Assembly (NCBI GenBank): GCA_014529385.2 | Contig: CM043954.1 | Span: 5,619,806 to 5,681,805, forward strand | DNA from: Adiantum capillus-veneris | Taxonomy: Eukaryota; Streptophyta; Polypodiopsida; Polypodiales; Pteridaceae | DNA: 62,000 nt | Reading direction: 5' to 3' | Shown: piece after piece, positions 9,010 to 19,857 of the stretch | How positions within the stretch are numbered: position 1 is the first letter of the stretch | Layout of the letters: every line of letters starts with the position of its first letter | Notes under the pieces: model-generated | The model's database searches: none | Told to the model about the DNA's origin: nothing | Seen by the model: only the letters and a program-made list of their open reading frames with translations | Translations under genes and position numbers: made by a program

Positions 9010-10521
9010 ATGTCTTCTTCTTCCACACCACGCTTTCGCAGCATTGAGGATTTCATGGCAGATGGGATGTCATATTCCGACGCTCTCTCTCTGCCTATCA
9101 TTCACAGCCGTCGCCTCAGCAGTCATCATCAGGATTCGGCTGGTTTCGGGACGCTCTAGGTGGGTCCACCGCCATACCTGTGACCGATCTAGATGTGGAG
9201 AGGGCCTTGCGTCTTCGGGCTGAGTGGTTAGGTTCACAGCAGACCCTTACACAACGCTATTCACCGGCACAGCTAGCAGCTTTTGGATTATTAGAGGTCT
9301 CTACTCCGACTGGTGGCACTCCATACCTGCAGAGTTTTCCAGCTACAGCTCCAGGTTCAACTTTTCCTTCACAGGGTCCAATGCCCTAGGGTCTGACGCC
9401 GTTGGGTGTAACGCCACAGGGTCCGACGCCACGAGCGTCCACCTATCCATCACCTATCCCACCTTCTGTCCCAGATTCACATCGGCGCTCTTCTGGCAGT
9501 CAGCGTCAAGGCAGCTCGCGCGCTAGCGCCGATCGATCTCGACAAGGGAGCGGAGCTAGTTGTTGTTTTGGGGGGGGGGGGGGGCGGGGGGGGGGGGGGG
9601 GGGGGGGGGTACTACAGATTCTCCTCCACAGTCACCGCTCCCTACTCTAGCAGAAGATGAGGACCATGACATGCCTTCACCAGATGCTCGCGGGTTATAC
9701 TACCTGGTTCATAGAGGAGGTATGGTGGATCTCAGGACAGCACATGGCACGAGATTTCGCACACAAGTCAACCAATTAATCCACTCCACATATATCAATT
9801 GTTTTCTCAAATTTGATCAGCAAGATCCCTACAACCTCACATATATAGAGACAACCATGCACATGCATTTCCCCAACCCTGAAAGGAAACAATTCTCAAG
9901 GCAATGGTTGCAAGAGCATGTCAAAACATTTCTAAAGAACAAAAAATCTAGTGTGAGGAGAGCAGCAAAGAAGACAATGGAGTCTCCAGAGCATAGCTAT
10001 CGGCCAAGAAATGTCCATGATGTGGAGTGGGAGACCGCTATGGGCGAGAAAGAGGACGAAAGGGCAACCGGTGCGAGGATGTATACGCGTCAAGTTGAGG
10101 CCAGATCCCATCAGACTCCTACGCATTATGGTTCGGGAGAAAAAACGGCTTGGAAAGACAAATATGTAAGTAAAAATATTAGTTTTATTGTAAAAAATCT
10201 AATGTTTTTCATTTAATTAATTGGTTGGTATTTTTTGTCAGTATAACATTACCATGAGTTGCCCGACCAGAGAAGTGCAGAGATATAGAGAGAACCATAC
10301 CGAGTATCAAACTTGGTGTTGGTTGTTTGAAAATCAAATGATCTCTCGAGAGGAGTTCGAAAATGCGTGCAAAAATCTGCAACATGTAAGTTTAATCTTA
10401 TCTAAATAATCAAATTGTTGATTTTATATCAAATATTAAATAACAAATTGTTAATTGTTTCTTTTTTATGGTTTTGCAAAGTCAAGGAGTTCCACGTGAA
10501 ATGCCGCCAACTCCCCCATGA
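9010..10521 (+). pseudogene. CACTA second protein, plant transposase (Ptta/En/Spm)-like
   Basis: The ATG at 9010 reads MSSSSTPRFRSIEDFMADGM, but frames shift several times through a Pro/Ser/Thr-rich part (9180-9530) and a homopolymer of G (9570-9609). The conserved body is 9611-10165 (ends KDKY, donor GTAAGT) and 10242-10385 (YNITMSCPTREVQRYRENHTEYQTW), with a last short exon ending near 10521 (PPTPP-type tail). The body aligns in layout with the second gene of CACTA element 1 (LFRHYILNKW...MREYCKHKRSEVQKAIK against FLKFDQQDPYN...LQEHVKTFLKNKKSSVRRAAKK). It is likely a TNPA-like DNA-binding protein in origin. Frameshifts make it non-functional or mis-sequenced at the G run. Confidence 0.6.
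9570..9609. repeat. Poly-G tract
   Basis: Forty bases of G are interrupted by one C at 9585. It falls in the coding region at the position where the element 1 homologue has a Gly-rich stretch (codons at 24056-24085). It could form G-quadruplex on this strand. Confidence 0.95.
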
Positions 10522-10844
10522 GCATCCTCTATTTTGTATATGCGGGCCTCGTTTGCCCTATCCCACATGACCATACTCTATTTTGTACACGCAGGCTTTT
10601 TTTTCCCTTTATGTAAATGCAATACCTATCATTTTTTGGCTCAATACCTCCCCCAATTGTAATTCCACTTATGTAAATGAAATTATCAATCTTTTTTTGG
10701 CTCAATGTATTGTCCAATTGTGATATTTTGTTGTAATTAATAATAATTTTGTAAAATAACTTTTTTTTTAAAAAAAATAGATGACCTTTTGGATGGTCCT
10801 ACAAAGGACAATCCAAACGGTCATCTATTTTTTTATAATAAATC

Positions 10845-11080
10845 CCTTCGCGGTAATGCTCGCGATAAGCCTGACGCGGTAATATGTGCGGGTACAGTTG
10901 CAGCAAAGCACGCGGTAATATTTGCAGAAATATTTCCACATCCATTATCGCATCAATTACCGCTAGACCATTACCGCCAGCTTTGCCGCAGTATTTGCCG
11001 CGTACGGGAATTTTTATATTTCAAGTTTGTTTGTTTTTTTGCGGTAATGTGAGCGATAATACCGCACATATGCTATAGTG
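10845..11080. repeat. Right subterminal repeats and CACTA-type terminus
   Basis: At least eight copies of GCGGTAAT-like motifs or their complements (CGCGGTAAT, ATTACCGC, GCCGCAGTATT) lead to the end CTATAGTG at 11073-11080. The last 30 bases carry GCGGTAATGTGAGCGATAA and TACCGC, a short inverted repeat. Confidence 0.65.
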
Positions 11081-12145
11081 TGCCATCTTTTCAAGTTTTT
11101 TAAATATGCTTTTGGTCGAACATAAATGTTCGACGAGGTGAATGGGCAACGATGGTATAGAAAAAGTCTGGTTGAGGCCAGAAGTAGTGCTAAGTAGTGC
11201 GAGAAGTGTGCACAGGTGCATGACAAAGGGATAAGGAAAATGTGGAAGACCTGGGTGAGGAGGTGCTAGTGGAAATGTATGCTTAATGCGGCCTTTGGCC
11301 AAGGAGGCACCAAAATGGGCCAGTTGGGATAATGGGTTCAAGTCTCTAAAGTGCTTTATCATCCTTGAATGTAGTGCTTGATGTTCTCTAGAAGCCGATT
11401 CAGACGGCTTGTCAAGCGGAGCCCCGGTGTGCAAGATATTGCAATTCAAAGTTGGAAGGTCTAGCAGATCTAAGACTAAGAGGGCAACTGGAGATAGGTG
11501 GCCATAGTAGATGTCAGTGGATAGATGAATAGTTCTTGAATTATGGAGCAAGGTTGTCTCTTTGGATCGCAAATCGGAGCTCTACAAAGAAAGTTATGGC
11601 CATCACAAAATTAGACAGGGGCCAATTGTGGGCCTAGTTGATCGCATTGCAACGCGTACCACTAGGTATTTTTTGGGCTTCGACCAAGTTCAGAAAGGTA
11701 GAGTAGTTCATATGGATTTGGGAGGAAGTCACTACTTGTCCATCGGATTCCCAGGCGGCAAGGTGTGCCAGTTTGAAAGTTGAGTGCAATTGCTCGAAGG
11801 AGAGTGACATATGATTTTTCTTCGTTATAGCGGGCTTGGTTGGCAGCCTCAACAAGGTCAAGATAGGCAAGGACGAGGGGAATTGCAGTCCCAAAGGTGG
11901 ACTATCCATCAGGACTTACAGCTCGAACAACAGCATCTTTAGTAGGATATGGGAGATTGGGGAAGGTGGGCCTAAGGAGGGGAGTTTTATGAGCTTTTAG
12001 TGAGTTTTTTGTTTGTGAAGGCCTTTGTAGGCTACTTACACTGTTCTACCATGTGGCAGGCAAATATCCTGCATGCACAACTAGTGATGGGTTGTTTGGG
12101 GTATATGACCTAGGCCATGAGGCCTCTAGTGTATGCAAGAGAGAG

Positions 12146-12195
<50 letters not shown>

Positions 12196-12400
12196 CTCAT
12201 GTGTCTATAGTGGCCGCCATACGGTGCTATGCAGTGGGACACTGAGCGAGTGGAGATGGAGGTTTTGGCCAAGAAACGGTGGCCGGTGGCCGCAGTGTGG
12301 GCCACGCTTTCCACATTCTACATACAAGTTTGGAACCATAAGGGATAATAGCGGTTGGAGAGAGCAGAACATCTCTGAATTGCAGATTGGTCCATGATTT
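11081..12400. other. No gene supportable; contains (GA)n at 12148-12190
   Basis: Open frames on both strands are long by chance but show no domain I recognise and do not connect. A GA microsatellite lies at 12148-12190. The region could be decayed repeat DNA. Confidence 0.4.
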
Positions 12401-12406
12401 ATAATT

Positions 12407-13665
12407 GTGCAGTTTAAATTTGTGCACATTTTTCTTGAGCAGTTTGAAGCCTGCTGGAAGCAGTTAGAGATTGGTATTGGGGTAAAAGGCAATCAATATT
12501 TGAAGTTGTCAAAGACGCTAGAGTGCTTGCATTTGATGATTAGAGAAAAGACCGAGTACGGTGCAAATACATATGAGGACATGGTCTAGGGGTTTTTTTC
12601 TAATTATCCTACCTTTGTCCTTGACGCTTTTTGGTTTGGTGCCTTTGCAGGTCTAGCTAAAGCGGGAATCAGTTGGAAGGCCCATAAATGCTTCAAGATA
12701 GGTATCAAGGCTTGGAAAGATGTGATAGAGAATGGACAACTCAAAACAGTTCATGATTTACAAAGGGACTAGTTTCCTATCACATATATTGACGCTTTAT
12801 GGTGTCTCCAAAGAGCCAAACAATGCATGGGTAGATTCAGAGTCCCAGCCAAAGCAGTGGGGGTCGCCAGCAACACTACCTTCATTGCATCACAGATCTA
12901 TTCACAGTTCAAGTTAAAGGGTTTAGTGGAGAACTCTCTCAAACAAAAGTTGAACAAATTATGGAAGATTAGCTGGAGCTGTAAGCAATGGACATACCAT
13001 TTCAAGTGCCTTTGGGCTTACCCAGCTGCTAACAAACACAACATTCTAATGTGGCTCATTATGCATCAAGGGATTTGGATCGCCAAAAAAGCACTCAAAG
13101 CTGGTATTGGAAATGGCAAGTGTAGTAGATGTCATCATCACTTAGAAGAGTGCCCTCACTTATGGTTTAACTCCAAGGTAAATAAGGGAGTCATCCTTCC
13201 CCTTCAAAAGGCTCTCCTCCGTTCTACCCTCAAAACCATTGATTATAGGAATATGCTACTGGGAAATTGCAAAGGAATGGATGTACCATTATGGAACATT
13301 TGGAGAGGGTATATCCTGTGGCATATATGGATCCAGACAAATGCATCAGTATTCCAACAACTTGTTTCTTCTTCCTTATGTCTTATCAGTAGGGACCTGC
13401 TGCTGCAGGCAGCGAACCAACTGTGTAATAGAGTTGTAGACGTCTTTATGGTGAATGAATATGTCTCTTCTATCCAGAGAAATTGTAAGTGGCAACAATG
13501 GCTTAAAATTGTGCCATGTTTCTATCATCCCATCAGATTTAGAATGAAAGAGGCCCTCACTCTTTGACTCGTGTATAGGCGCCAACTCAGCCCCTACATG
13601 TGAGTTCCATGTATCTTTTTCCCTTCTTGTTTAATCAAATTTCTACTTCTTCGTTAAAAAAAAAA
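12407..13665 (+). pseudogene. LINE (L1-type) 3' end with zf-RVT domain
   Basis: The frame 12827-13567 encodes the zinc-binding region found after plant LINE reverse transcriptases. It shows LWAYPAANKHNILMWLIMHQGIWIAKKAL followed by GIGNGKCSRCHHHLEECPHLWFNS (a Cys-x2-Cys, then Cys-x2-His arrangement), and then a Trp-rich tail (LWNIWRGYILWHIW). The catalytic RT domain is absent apart from possible remnants upstream of 12827. The 3' end reaches TTCGTTAAAAAAAAAA near 13665, a short poly-A tail. This is a 5'-truncated insertion, as is usual for LINEs. Confidence 0.8.
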
Positions 13666-14166
13666 GGGAAGAAAGACGCTTTGTCTCTTTAATTTTTCTA
13701 TTGGGGCTAATTAACCCACCCCCTTTTTGTGGGTGCCACGTACTATGTTCTTTCTCTTTTTAATCAAATTCTACTCTTCTAAAAAAAAAAGATCTTATTA
13801 TATATCTAGAGGACATAAATATAAAACCGATAGACAGTGCTCGAAAAAAACTTTTTTCCAAAAACTTGGCAAACCTACATATTTGAAACAACCGAGGTAA
13901 ATTGACAAAATTTGAAGCTTTTTACACCAAATTACACTAATTTTTTCAAAATTTTGTAGGTTTTCTCACCTTCAAATATGAAATTTAGAGGTAAATTTCA
14001 AAATTTGTAGGGGGGATTACACTGTTTTTTCGAGCAGTGGATAGAATGGGGCATAAATATAAATGCAAAAATAGTGGGACATTGTTCCTAGCTGACTCTT
14101 ATTGCAAATCAACGTGACCCTGGAAGATGAAATGCAGTACAGCTAATCAATCGAAGTTGTGGTTGG
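13666..14166. other. LINE-tail duplication and spacer
   Basis: 13690-13790 resembles the preceding LINE end (TTTTTAATCAAATTCTACTCTTCTAAAAAAAAAA), suggesting a second, shorter tail copy. 13850-14030 is AT-rich with motifs (CTTTTTTCCAAAAACTTGGC) loosely like those at 17580-17760. No gene is seen. Confidence 0.4.
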
Positions 14167-15743
14167 TTACTCAGCGACAGCAAAGCCAAAAGCTGGGATC
14201 TGGCTGCTGACAGCGAAGCCATTGAAGGAGGTAGCGAGAGAGTTGGTGTAGGCGCCCATGAAGGGGAACGCTAGTAGGTCGCCGATCTCGAGCTCCGGCA
14301 AGGGGTGGCCCTTGAGGAGAGTGTCCAGGGCGCTGCAGGTGGGGCCGAAAACATTGGTTGGAAAGAGAGGCAGGCCTTGGCAGCTCGTGTTGTAGGGCTT
14401 AGATGCGCAAGCGAAGGGGATGGGCGGCGGCACGGGCGTGTTGTGGGGTAGCAGAATCATGGTGAAGCTGTGATGGGCTCCATCGTTGATCCAATACTCT
14501 CTCCTGCTTCCTCGCACGCGCTTACCAAAAATGCGCGTCACTAACGTGAAGGGCGCGCATGCAAAATATCGCCCCGGCTCCGCTATGATCTCTATCTTCT
14601 TCTCATCACTGCAGCTATTGCAGCCATTCACGCCTGCGATATTGGTGCTTTGATCCGGGAAGTACCCATCCAACGCCTTGTTGATCATCGGTGCCACATC
14701 CCAAGCACTTAGCCCTCCCCCCGTGCTCCCTTCCTTCAGTTCCTCCCCTGATGAGCAGAACCCTCCCCCTATATCCAGCACATACATCGGCTTCTCTAGC
14801 AGCTGGTTTCCCAGCTCGAAGACACTCCTCGCATTGGCTATGGCCTCCTCGAACGCATTTGGATTCATCGCCCCGCTTCCAATGTGAAAAGAGACCCCCA
14901 CCACCGCAAGGCCTGCCTCCCTTGCGCTGCGCAGAAGGGCGGGTACTTCCTCCATATACGCTCCGTACTTGGAGCTCAAGCGGATGGTGGCGCCTTCATC
15001 GTTGGTCTCAATTCTAAGCAGCAGCTTTACCTTGTTCGGCGCCATTGATTTCTTGATCTTGTGCAGCTCCGTCTCGCTATCGAACGTTGTCAAGTGCACT
15101 CCAGCCGCGGTGGCAAACTCCATGTGGGATTGGAGCTTACAGGCATTGGCGAAGACAATGCGCTCGGAGGAGACGCCCAGCGAGGTAATCTGTGGGACAG
15201 AAAAAACCACATCAGCCTGCAAGCAAAGAAAAGGAACGACTGCTCCACGAGGATCAGATACCACGAACATACCTGCTGGAGCTCTTCTTTGCTAGCGCAG
15301 TCGAAGCCTGCTTGCGCGGAGGCGAGGGTGCGCAGGAAGAGAGGGTGGTTATTACACTTGACGGCGTAGAAGGGGCGCACACGCGGGAAGGCGGCTGTCC
15401 ACTCGGCCATGAGCTGCTGGGTGCGACCCACGTCGAGCAGCCAGAAGGGGCTATCGCTGTGCAGAATGCTGTGCCTGGTAGAAGGGCTACGACGCAGAAG
15501 CGATTGCAGCACCGCGCACACCACCTCCTCTCTAGTGCAGCTGCTACCCCTCTTAATCACGATGTTAGGGTGGCGGCCCATGTACCCATCAGCATCGGCC
15601 ACGCCCAGCTCCTGCCCGCCGATTCTAGCAAGCAGATGGGCGTTGCCATTCTTGGCAGCTGCCGCTGCAGCGCCAAGCTGCTCGTCATCAGCAAGACGAG
15701 GGCTGCCAGCGTCAAGCTGAAGGTGGATGCTGGTGGGTGCCAT
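14167..15743 (-). CDS. Ornithine decarboxylase-like protein (group IV PLP decarboxylase)
   Basis: Exons are 15743-15273 and 15189-14167. An 83-bp intron (GTATGTTCG...CCCACAG) joins in phase (EELQQ|ITSLGVS). The product is ~497 residues. ATG 15743 is preferred over 15794 because a TATA box sits at 15801. Visible PLP motifs are PFYAVKCN (the Schiff-base Lys), HIGSGA, DIGGGF and EPGRYF. FGPTC retains the catalytic Cys and GAYT the late Tyr. ODC converts ornithine to putrescine in polyamine and alkaloid pathways. The two Asp residues that bind the distal amino group in classic ODC (the YDH and CDG motifs) read LPH and CSA here. The substrate may differ, or the protein may be inactive. It has an Ala-rich N-terminal extension and is GC-rich compared with its flanks. 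No frame breaks are seen. Confidence 0.9.
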
Positions 15744-15800
15744 TCTCCTCTCACTATTCACTATATTGCGCTTCGTATCCAGGCTTGACCTCATGGCTCA

Positions 15801-15808
15801 TTATATAC
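15801..15808 (-). promoter_or_regulatory. TATA box of the ODC-like gene
   Basis: On the minus strand this reads GTATATAA. It lies ~58 bp upstream of the ATG at 15743, and the alternative ATG at 15794 would be too close to be in the transcript. Confidence 0.6.
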
Positions 15809-15829
15809 CTTTTGGCTCTCGCAAAAAGA

Positions 15830-16869
15830 AAAAAAAAGAAGAAAAACGAAAACGAAAAAAGGGGACCGGCGCGGTGCCACGAATGTGTGAGGTGAATGCA
15901 CAAACATGGCGTTATAGTCCATCGTCATAAATGGCATGGGCCATCGCCACAAAACTACAAGGTTTTTACTGCATCCTCATGCATAGCCTCAACACAAGCA
16001 TTTAGTGAAACGGGGTGAGGGGATCCATGGAGTGAAAGTGGTGAGTGAGATCTGGAGAGGGGGTAAACTCTCCACATCGCTAATTGACACCCTCATTATT
16101 TTAGAGGGGATCTAGAGTTCTAGATGATTGTTCATTGTCGGTAGTTCGATTCATTTGGAGGAAAAAATAAGGGCTAAGTGGGATTCGACCTCACAACCTC
16201 CCCCTGCCAAGACCACTCCTTCAACATCATATTGTGTAGTTCTAGCCCACCGCCACGATCTTAGTTCACACTGAGTTTACAATGAGTTCACAGTTTTTCG
16301 AGTTGACATCTAGTTTACATGCAAGTTCACAATGAGTTCACATTTCTTCCAGTTGGGACATCTAATTTAAATCAAGTTCACATCTGAGATCAAAGGTTGC
16401 CAAAAAACGACGCCCCTCTAAAATAATGAGGGTATGAATTAGAGACAAGTGTAAACTATTCCATCCCGCGAGAGCCGGGTTTCAATTCAACAGTAGAGTT
16501 CTCATATGAATGGGTTAACTCATAGGCCTAAATGCTAGTATGTCTCTTCAATTCTGGAAACATTTGTTTGGAGCCAATGCAGGAAGATATCAGCCCGGGC
16601 CGGCCCGGGGGGAGGGGGGGGGGGGTTGCATGTGGAGACGAGATAGTCACATGGTACGAGATTTCCAGGTGGTAGGAGGTTGGTCTAGGTTTGGGGAGGA
16701 TGCACGTAACTTGCCTTTTTTTTGGGTTGGAGCTTTACATCAATTGTAGGTAGCCTTCCGTGCAAAGCAATGAAGCAGAAAATCTCTCTTTTACTGATAA
16801 GCTCATAATGGATAAGTAAACTGTAGTGGATCTATGAACTAGATGTAGATAGATAAGCTACCACATATG
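15830..16869. other. Upstream region of the ODC-like gene, no gene seen
   Basis: 16250-16385 holds a few imperfect repeats of GAGTTCACAATGAGTTCACA. A G-rich patch with GGCCGGCCCGGGG lies at 16600-16625. Nothing else is supportable. Confidence 0.4.
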
Positions 16870-17200
16870 CTTTTTTTTTCCCCAAAACTCACAATAGTGA
16901 GTGAATTATATTAATCAAGCCAAAAAATTACAATGTCTTGTCATGCTCGTGTTGAGCCATGACATCATCCAGGGACCATAATTACATCGGCAGCGATCCC
17001 AACCAAGTCGCCCCCTTATCCTTGATACAAAAGGTTCATTATCCTGTTCTTCTGAGATCTTTTAAATACCGATAGCCAAGATTTTCCCCCATCCTAGGCA
17101 TACCCTCTACTGACAACAAGGCACAAGTAGTCCTAGACCAATCCTCCGAGTGTTGCTTACGCCAGAGCGTCCAAATTAACACTTTGCTCTCTTGTATAAT
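16870..17200 (-). pseudogene. Probable LINE 3' tail remnant
   Basis: On the minus strand the sequence ends GAGTTTTGGGGAAAAAAAAA after TTGATTAATATAATTCACTC, a form typical of plant LINE 3' ends. Upstream it reads broken peptide such as RTTCALLSVEG and GATWLGSLP. It is too short to place in a family. Confidence 0.4.
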
Positions 17201-17769
17201 TTTTTCTTTTTTAAAACCATAAGCTTGAGAGAGTCAATAAACTTAATCTTTGGTAGCATAGAATAGAAGTATCCAATATATGCGTGTGATGCTTTGTCTT
17301 GTTAGTTGTTACTCTTGTAATTGCCTCACTCATCTACTTTGCCTTGAACTTTTTGTATTGCACTGTTTTGCACACGTGTGAATCGTGATGTACCTTCCAA
17401 ATTCGTTTGTCGTGGTCAAAGTTATATAATGATGATGATGATATTTTACACAATGATACACATCATGTCCAAAAGTTTTCAACATGTGATGGAAACAATG
17501 TTTGTAGAAATTCTATAATCACGACAGTTCCGTAAAAACTGCCGTTTGACAAATTGAGAGCAGGGCTAGAAAAAAGCATTTTGCCTAACCAAAGAAAATA
17601 AGGGCAAAGTCGAAATTCCCCCGGGTTTTACGTCGAAATTTGAAGCTTTTGCCTGTAACTACACTAAAACTTGTTAAAATTGCCCGGTTTTCTTCAAGGA
17701 AAGCTCAAAATCTAACCGGGATTTTAGGATTTTAGGCGGTTAAAATACACTGGACCCCGATTTTTTTCT

Positions 17770-18015
17770 ACCACTGATTGAGAGCAAGAAGAAAAGGAAA
17801 AATTTAGCCTATATTTTGAGAGACAAGTTAAAACTCGTGGGCCATGTTCCTTTCAAAAGTCTTAAAGGCAGTGTCTGGGAAAAACCATTTTTCCAAACAA
17901 GTTAAAACTAGTGGGCCATGTTCCTTTCAAAAGTCTTAAAGGCAGTGTCTGGGAAAAACCATTTTTCCAAACATATAAAATTCCTTTCCTTGAAATTGCG
18001 AATTAGAGGAAATTT
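17770..18015. repeat. Direct repeat A (left), with internal tandem duplication
   Basis: GATTGAGAGCAAGAAGAAAA through AAATTCCTTTCCTTGAA recurs in diverged form at 25828-26010, beyond the far end of CACTA element 1. Inside this copy, ~79 bp (AAGTTAAAACT to TTTTTCCAAAC) is tandemly duplicated (17826-17904 and 17905-17983, approximate). Confidence 0.75.
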
Positions 18016-18535
18016 TTAAAAAATTAGGTGAATGAGATCTCCAGACCGGGTAAACAAGACAACGGTAAAAATAAAGGATGGTGGATGAAGGCCCTCCCAC
18101 CCCCCGAAAGCCGACACTTGAATGTTGCGGCACCCCATGGTCTAGGTTCTCATGTTAATGGACTAACCACTTCACGACCGCAAAATGGAGCCACTTTTTG
18201 GCCTTGCCTAAAAGGGTTTTTGTCAATTAAAGTATGCGATTGGTTGCACCTACATTGTCATTGTCATTGTGTGATTCTGAAAACAAGGTTGATTTTTGAC
18301 GGGCACCCTTGCCCTTCAAATCTCAAGGATTTTATAACTTTCACGGTAGTTTAGTGTATTTCTTACAGGGTAGCTGTTTTTTTCACCTGTAAAAAATGGA
18401 TTTTTTTATTGCACGCATGTGATGTAAGATGAAGTCTTTTACCCGGGTACTTTCCAATTTGTATGTTGCGAACTTGCATACTTATATTTTTTTGGGCTGG
18501 AAACAATGTTTTGCCACTACAAGAGGCTATTCATA

Positions 18536-18625
18536 TTAGCGACGCTCAAAAAAAAAAAATCTCGGCGTCGCTATGAGCGTCGCAAATTTACTTGTAAATT
18601 TGCGACGCTCATAGCGACGCCGGCT
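18536..18625. repeat. Left subterminal repeats with a perfect 29-bp-arm palindrome
   Basis: 18563-18591 and 18594-18622 are exact inverted complements separated by TT. The arms contain GCGTCGCTATGAGCGTCGC and AAATTTAC. The GCGTCGCTAT unit recurs at the right end (25547-25735). Confidence 0.92.
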
Positions 18626-18712
18626 GGGCTAAAAAAATAACAGAAAACGCCCAAAAACTCAGATCTCAGATCTGAGTTTTTCGGCGCCCTCAAGCAAGGA
18701 GCAGGTAACGCT

Positions 18713-18716
18713 CTCC

Positions 18717-18751
<35 letters not shown>

Positions 18752-18759
18752 TTTCTTCT

Positions 18760-18801
<42 letters not shown>

Positions 18802-18872
18802 AGAGGAAGGAGAGCCAGGTATGCTCCTTCCCTCTCCTCACTCTCATGTTCCCTTCCCCTCTTTCTCTCTCC

Positions 18873-18910
<38 letters not shown>

Positions 18911-18917
18911 TAGTGTT

Positions 18918-18955
<38 letters not shown>

Positions 18956-19007
18956 AACATAAACAAAAATGCACACACACATACATAAACAAAGAATGCA
19001 CACACAC

Positions 19008-19052
<45 letters not shown>

Positions 19053-19200
19053 ATGCATAAACAAAAAACGCACACATTGAGAGAGGAAAAGAGAGAGAGA
19101 ACATGCATAAACAAAAAACGCACACATTGAGAGAGGAAAAGAGAGAGAAAACATGCATAAACAAAAAAACGCACACACATTGAGAGAGAAAGAGAGAGAA
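18713..19200. repeat. Mixed CT, GT and GA microsatellite leader
   Basis: Alternating (CT)n, (CA)n and (GA)n blocks are separated by four near-copies of a 60-bp unit with GCATAAACAAAAAACGCACACATTGAGAGAG-like content (18960-19190). The long minus-strand frames through it are low-complexity artefacts. It is shared with element 2 at 48895-49350 in inverse orientation. Confidence 0.9.
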
Positions 19201-19731
19201 ACTAATTTAACGTCGTAGGAAACTAATTAAAATTAAAAGACTAAAGATCTAGCCGACGAGGAGTTGAACTCAAGACCTATTATTCAAGAGGGAAATGGCA
19301 TAACCAATCTATCATACTTGGCATGGGTGATAGAAAGGTTATACCATTTATCTCTTTTTATTGGCACACACATCCACACGCGCACACACACAAGAAGAAG
19401 AGAGTTATAACGTCGTAGGAAACTATCTTAAAAGACGTTAAAGATTAGGTTAGATGTAGACTTACGTTAAATTAGATTTAGGTTTATTTAAGTTAAATTA
19501 GATTAGATTTAGGTTTATTTTTAATTAGATTTACGTTTATTTACACTAGATTTAGATTTACGTTATATTAGATTAGATTTAGGTCTCCATAGACTGCGAT
19601 GCCTGCATGAAGCGGGTGAAGAAAGCCCTCAATGGAACATAGGGTATTGCTGCCTTCACTCATGGTGGGCTCCGTCGATCCAAAAGTACTGGTGGGCTCC
19701 GGGGATTGGACATGACTAGAGAATGTGAGGT

Positions 19732-19734
<3 letters not shown>

Positions 19735-19792
<58 letters not shown>
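19735..19792. repeat. (GA)n in the transposase leader
   Basis: This ~58-bp GA tract ends 65 bp before the transposase ATG. It is conserved in element 2 at 47887-47947. Confidence 0.95.
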
Positions 19793-19795
<3 letters not shown>

Positions 19796-19857
19796 GACGA
19801 AGAATGCCAATAGAATATTAAATTTGTTATCCAGGTTATAAGATTTTTATCCTCATT

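Larger units (their letters stand above)
6844..11080. mobile_element. Truncated CACTA-type element (second family)
   Basis: It holds a minus-strand transposase N-terminal exon (6844-7374), a subterminal-like GCGGTAAT cluster, a TATA box, a palindrome array and a plus-strand second gene (9010-10521). A right subterminal region full of GCGGTAAT/ATTACCGC runs up to the terminus CTATAGTG at 11073-11080, the complement of CACTATAG. CACTA elements start with CACTA and end with TAGTG. The left part, with the transposase body and left terminus, is missing and gypsy sequence abuts directly. The divergent gene order differs from the three siblings elsewhere in the window, where both genes share a strand. 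Confidence 0.65.

Noticed and set aside
11021-11909. Minus-strand frames of 183 and 91 codons
   Set aside because: There is no domain, no splice support and no link between them, and the composition is ordinary for decayed repeats.
14678-15788. Plus-strand open frames across the ODC-like gene
   Set aside because: They are GC-rich shadows of the minus-strand coding exons.
18571-19180. Long minus-strand frames rich in Cys-Val, Ser-Leu and Arg-Glu
   Set aside because: They are translations of GT, CT and GA microsatellites in the element 1 leader.
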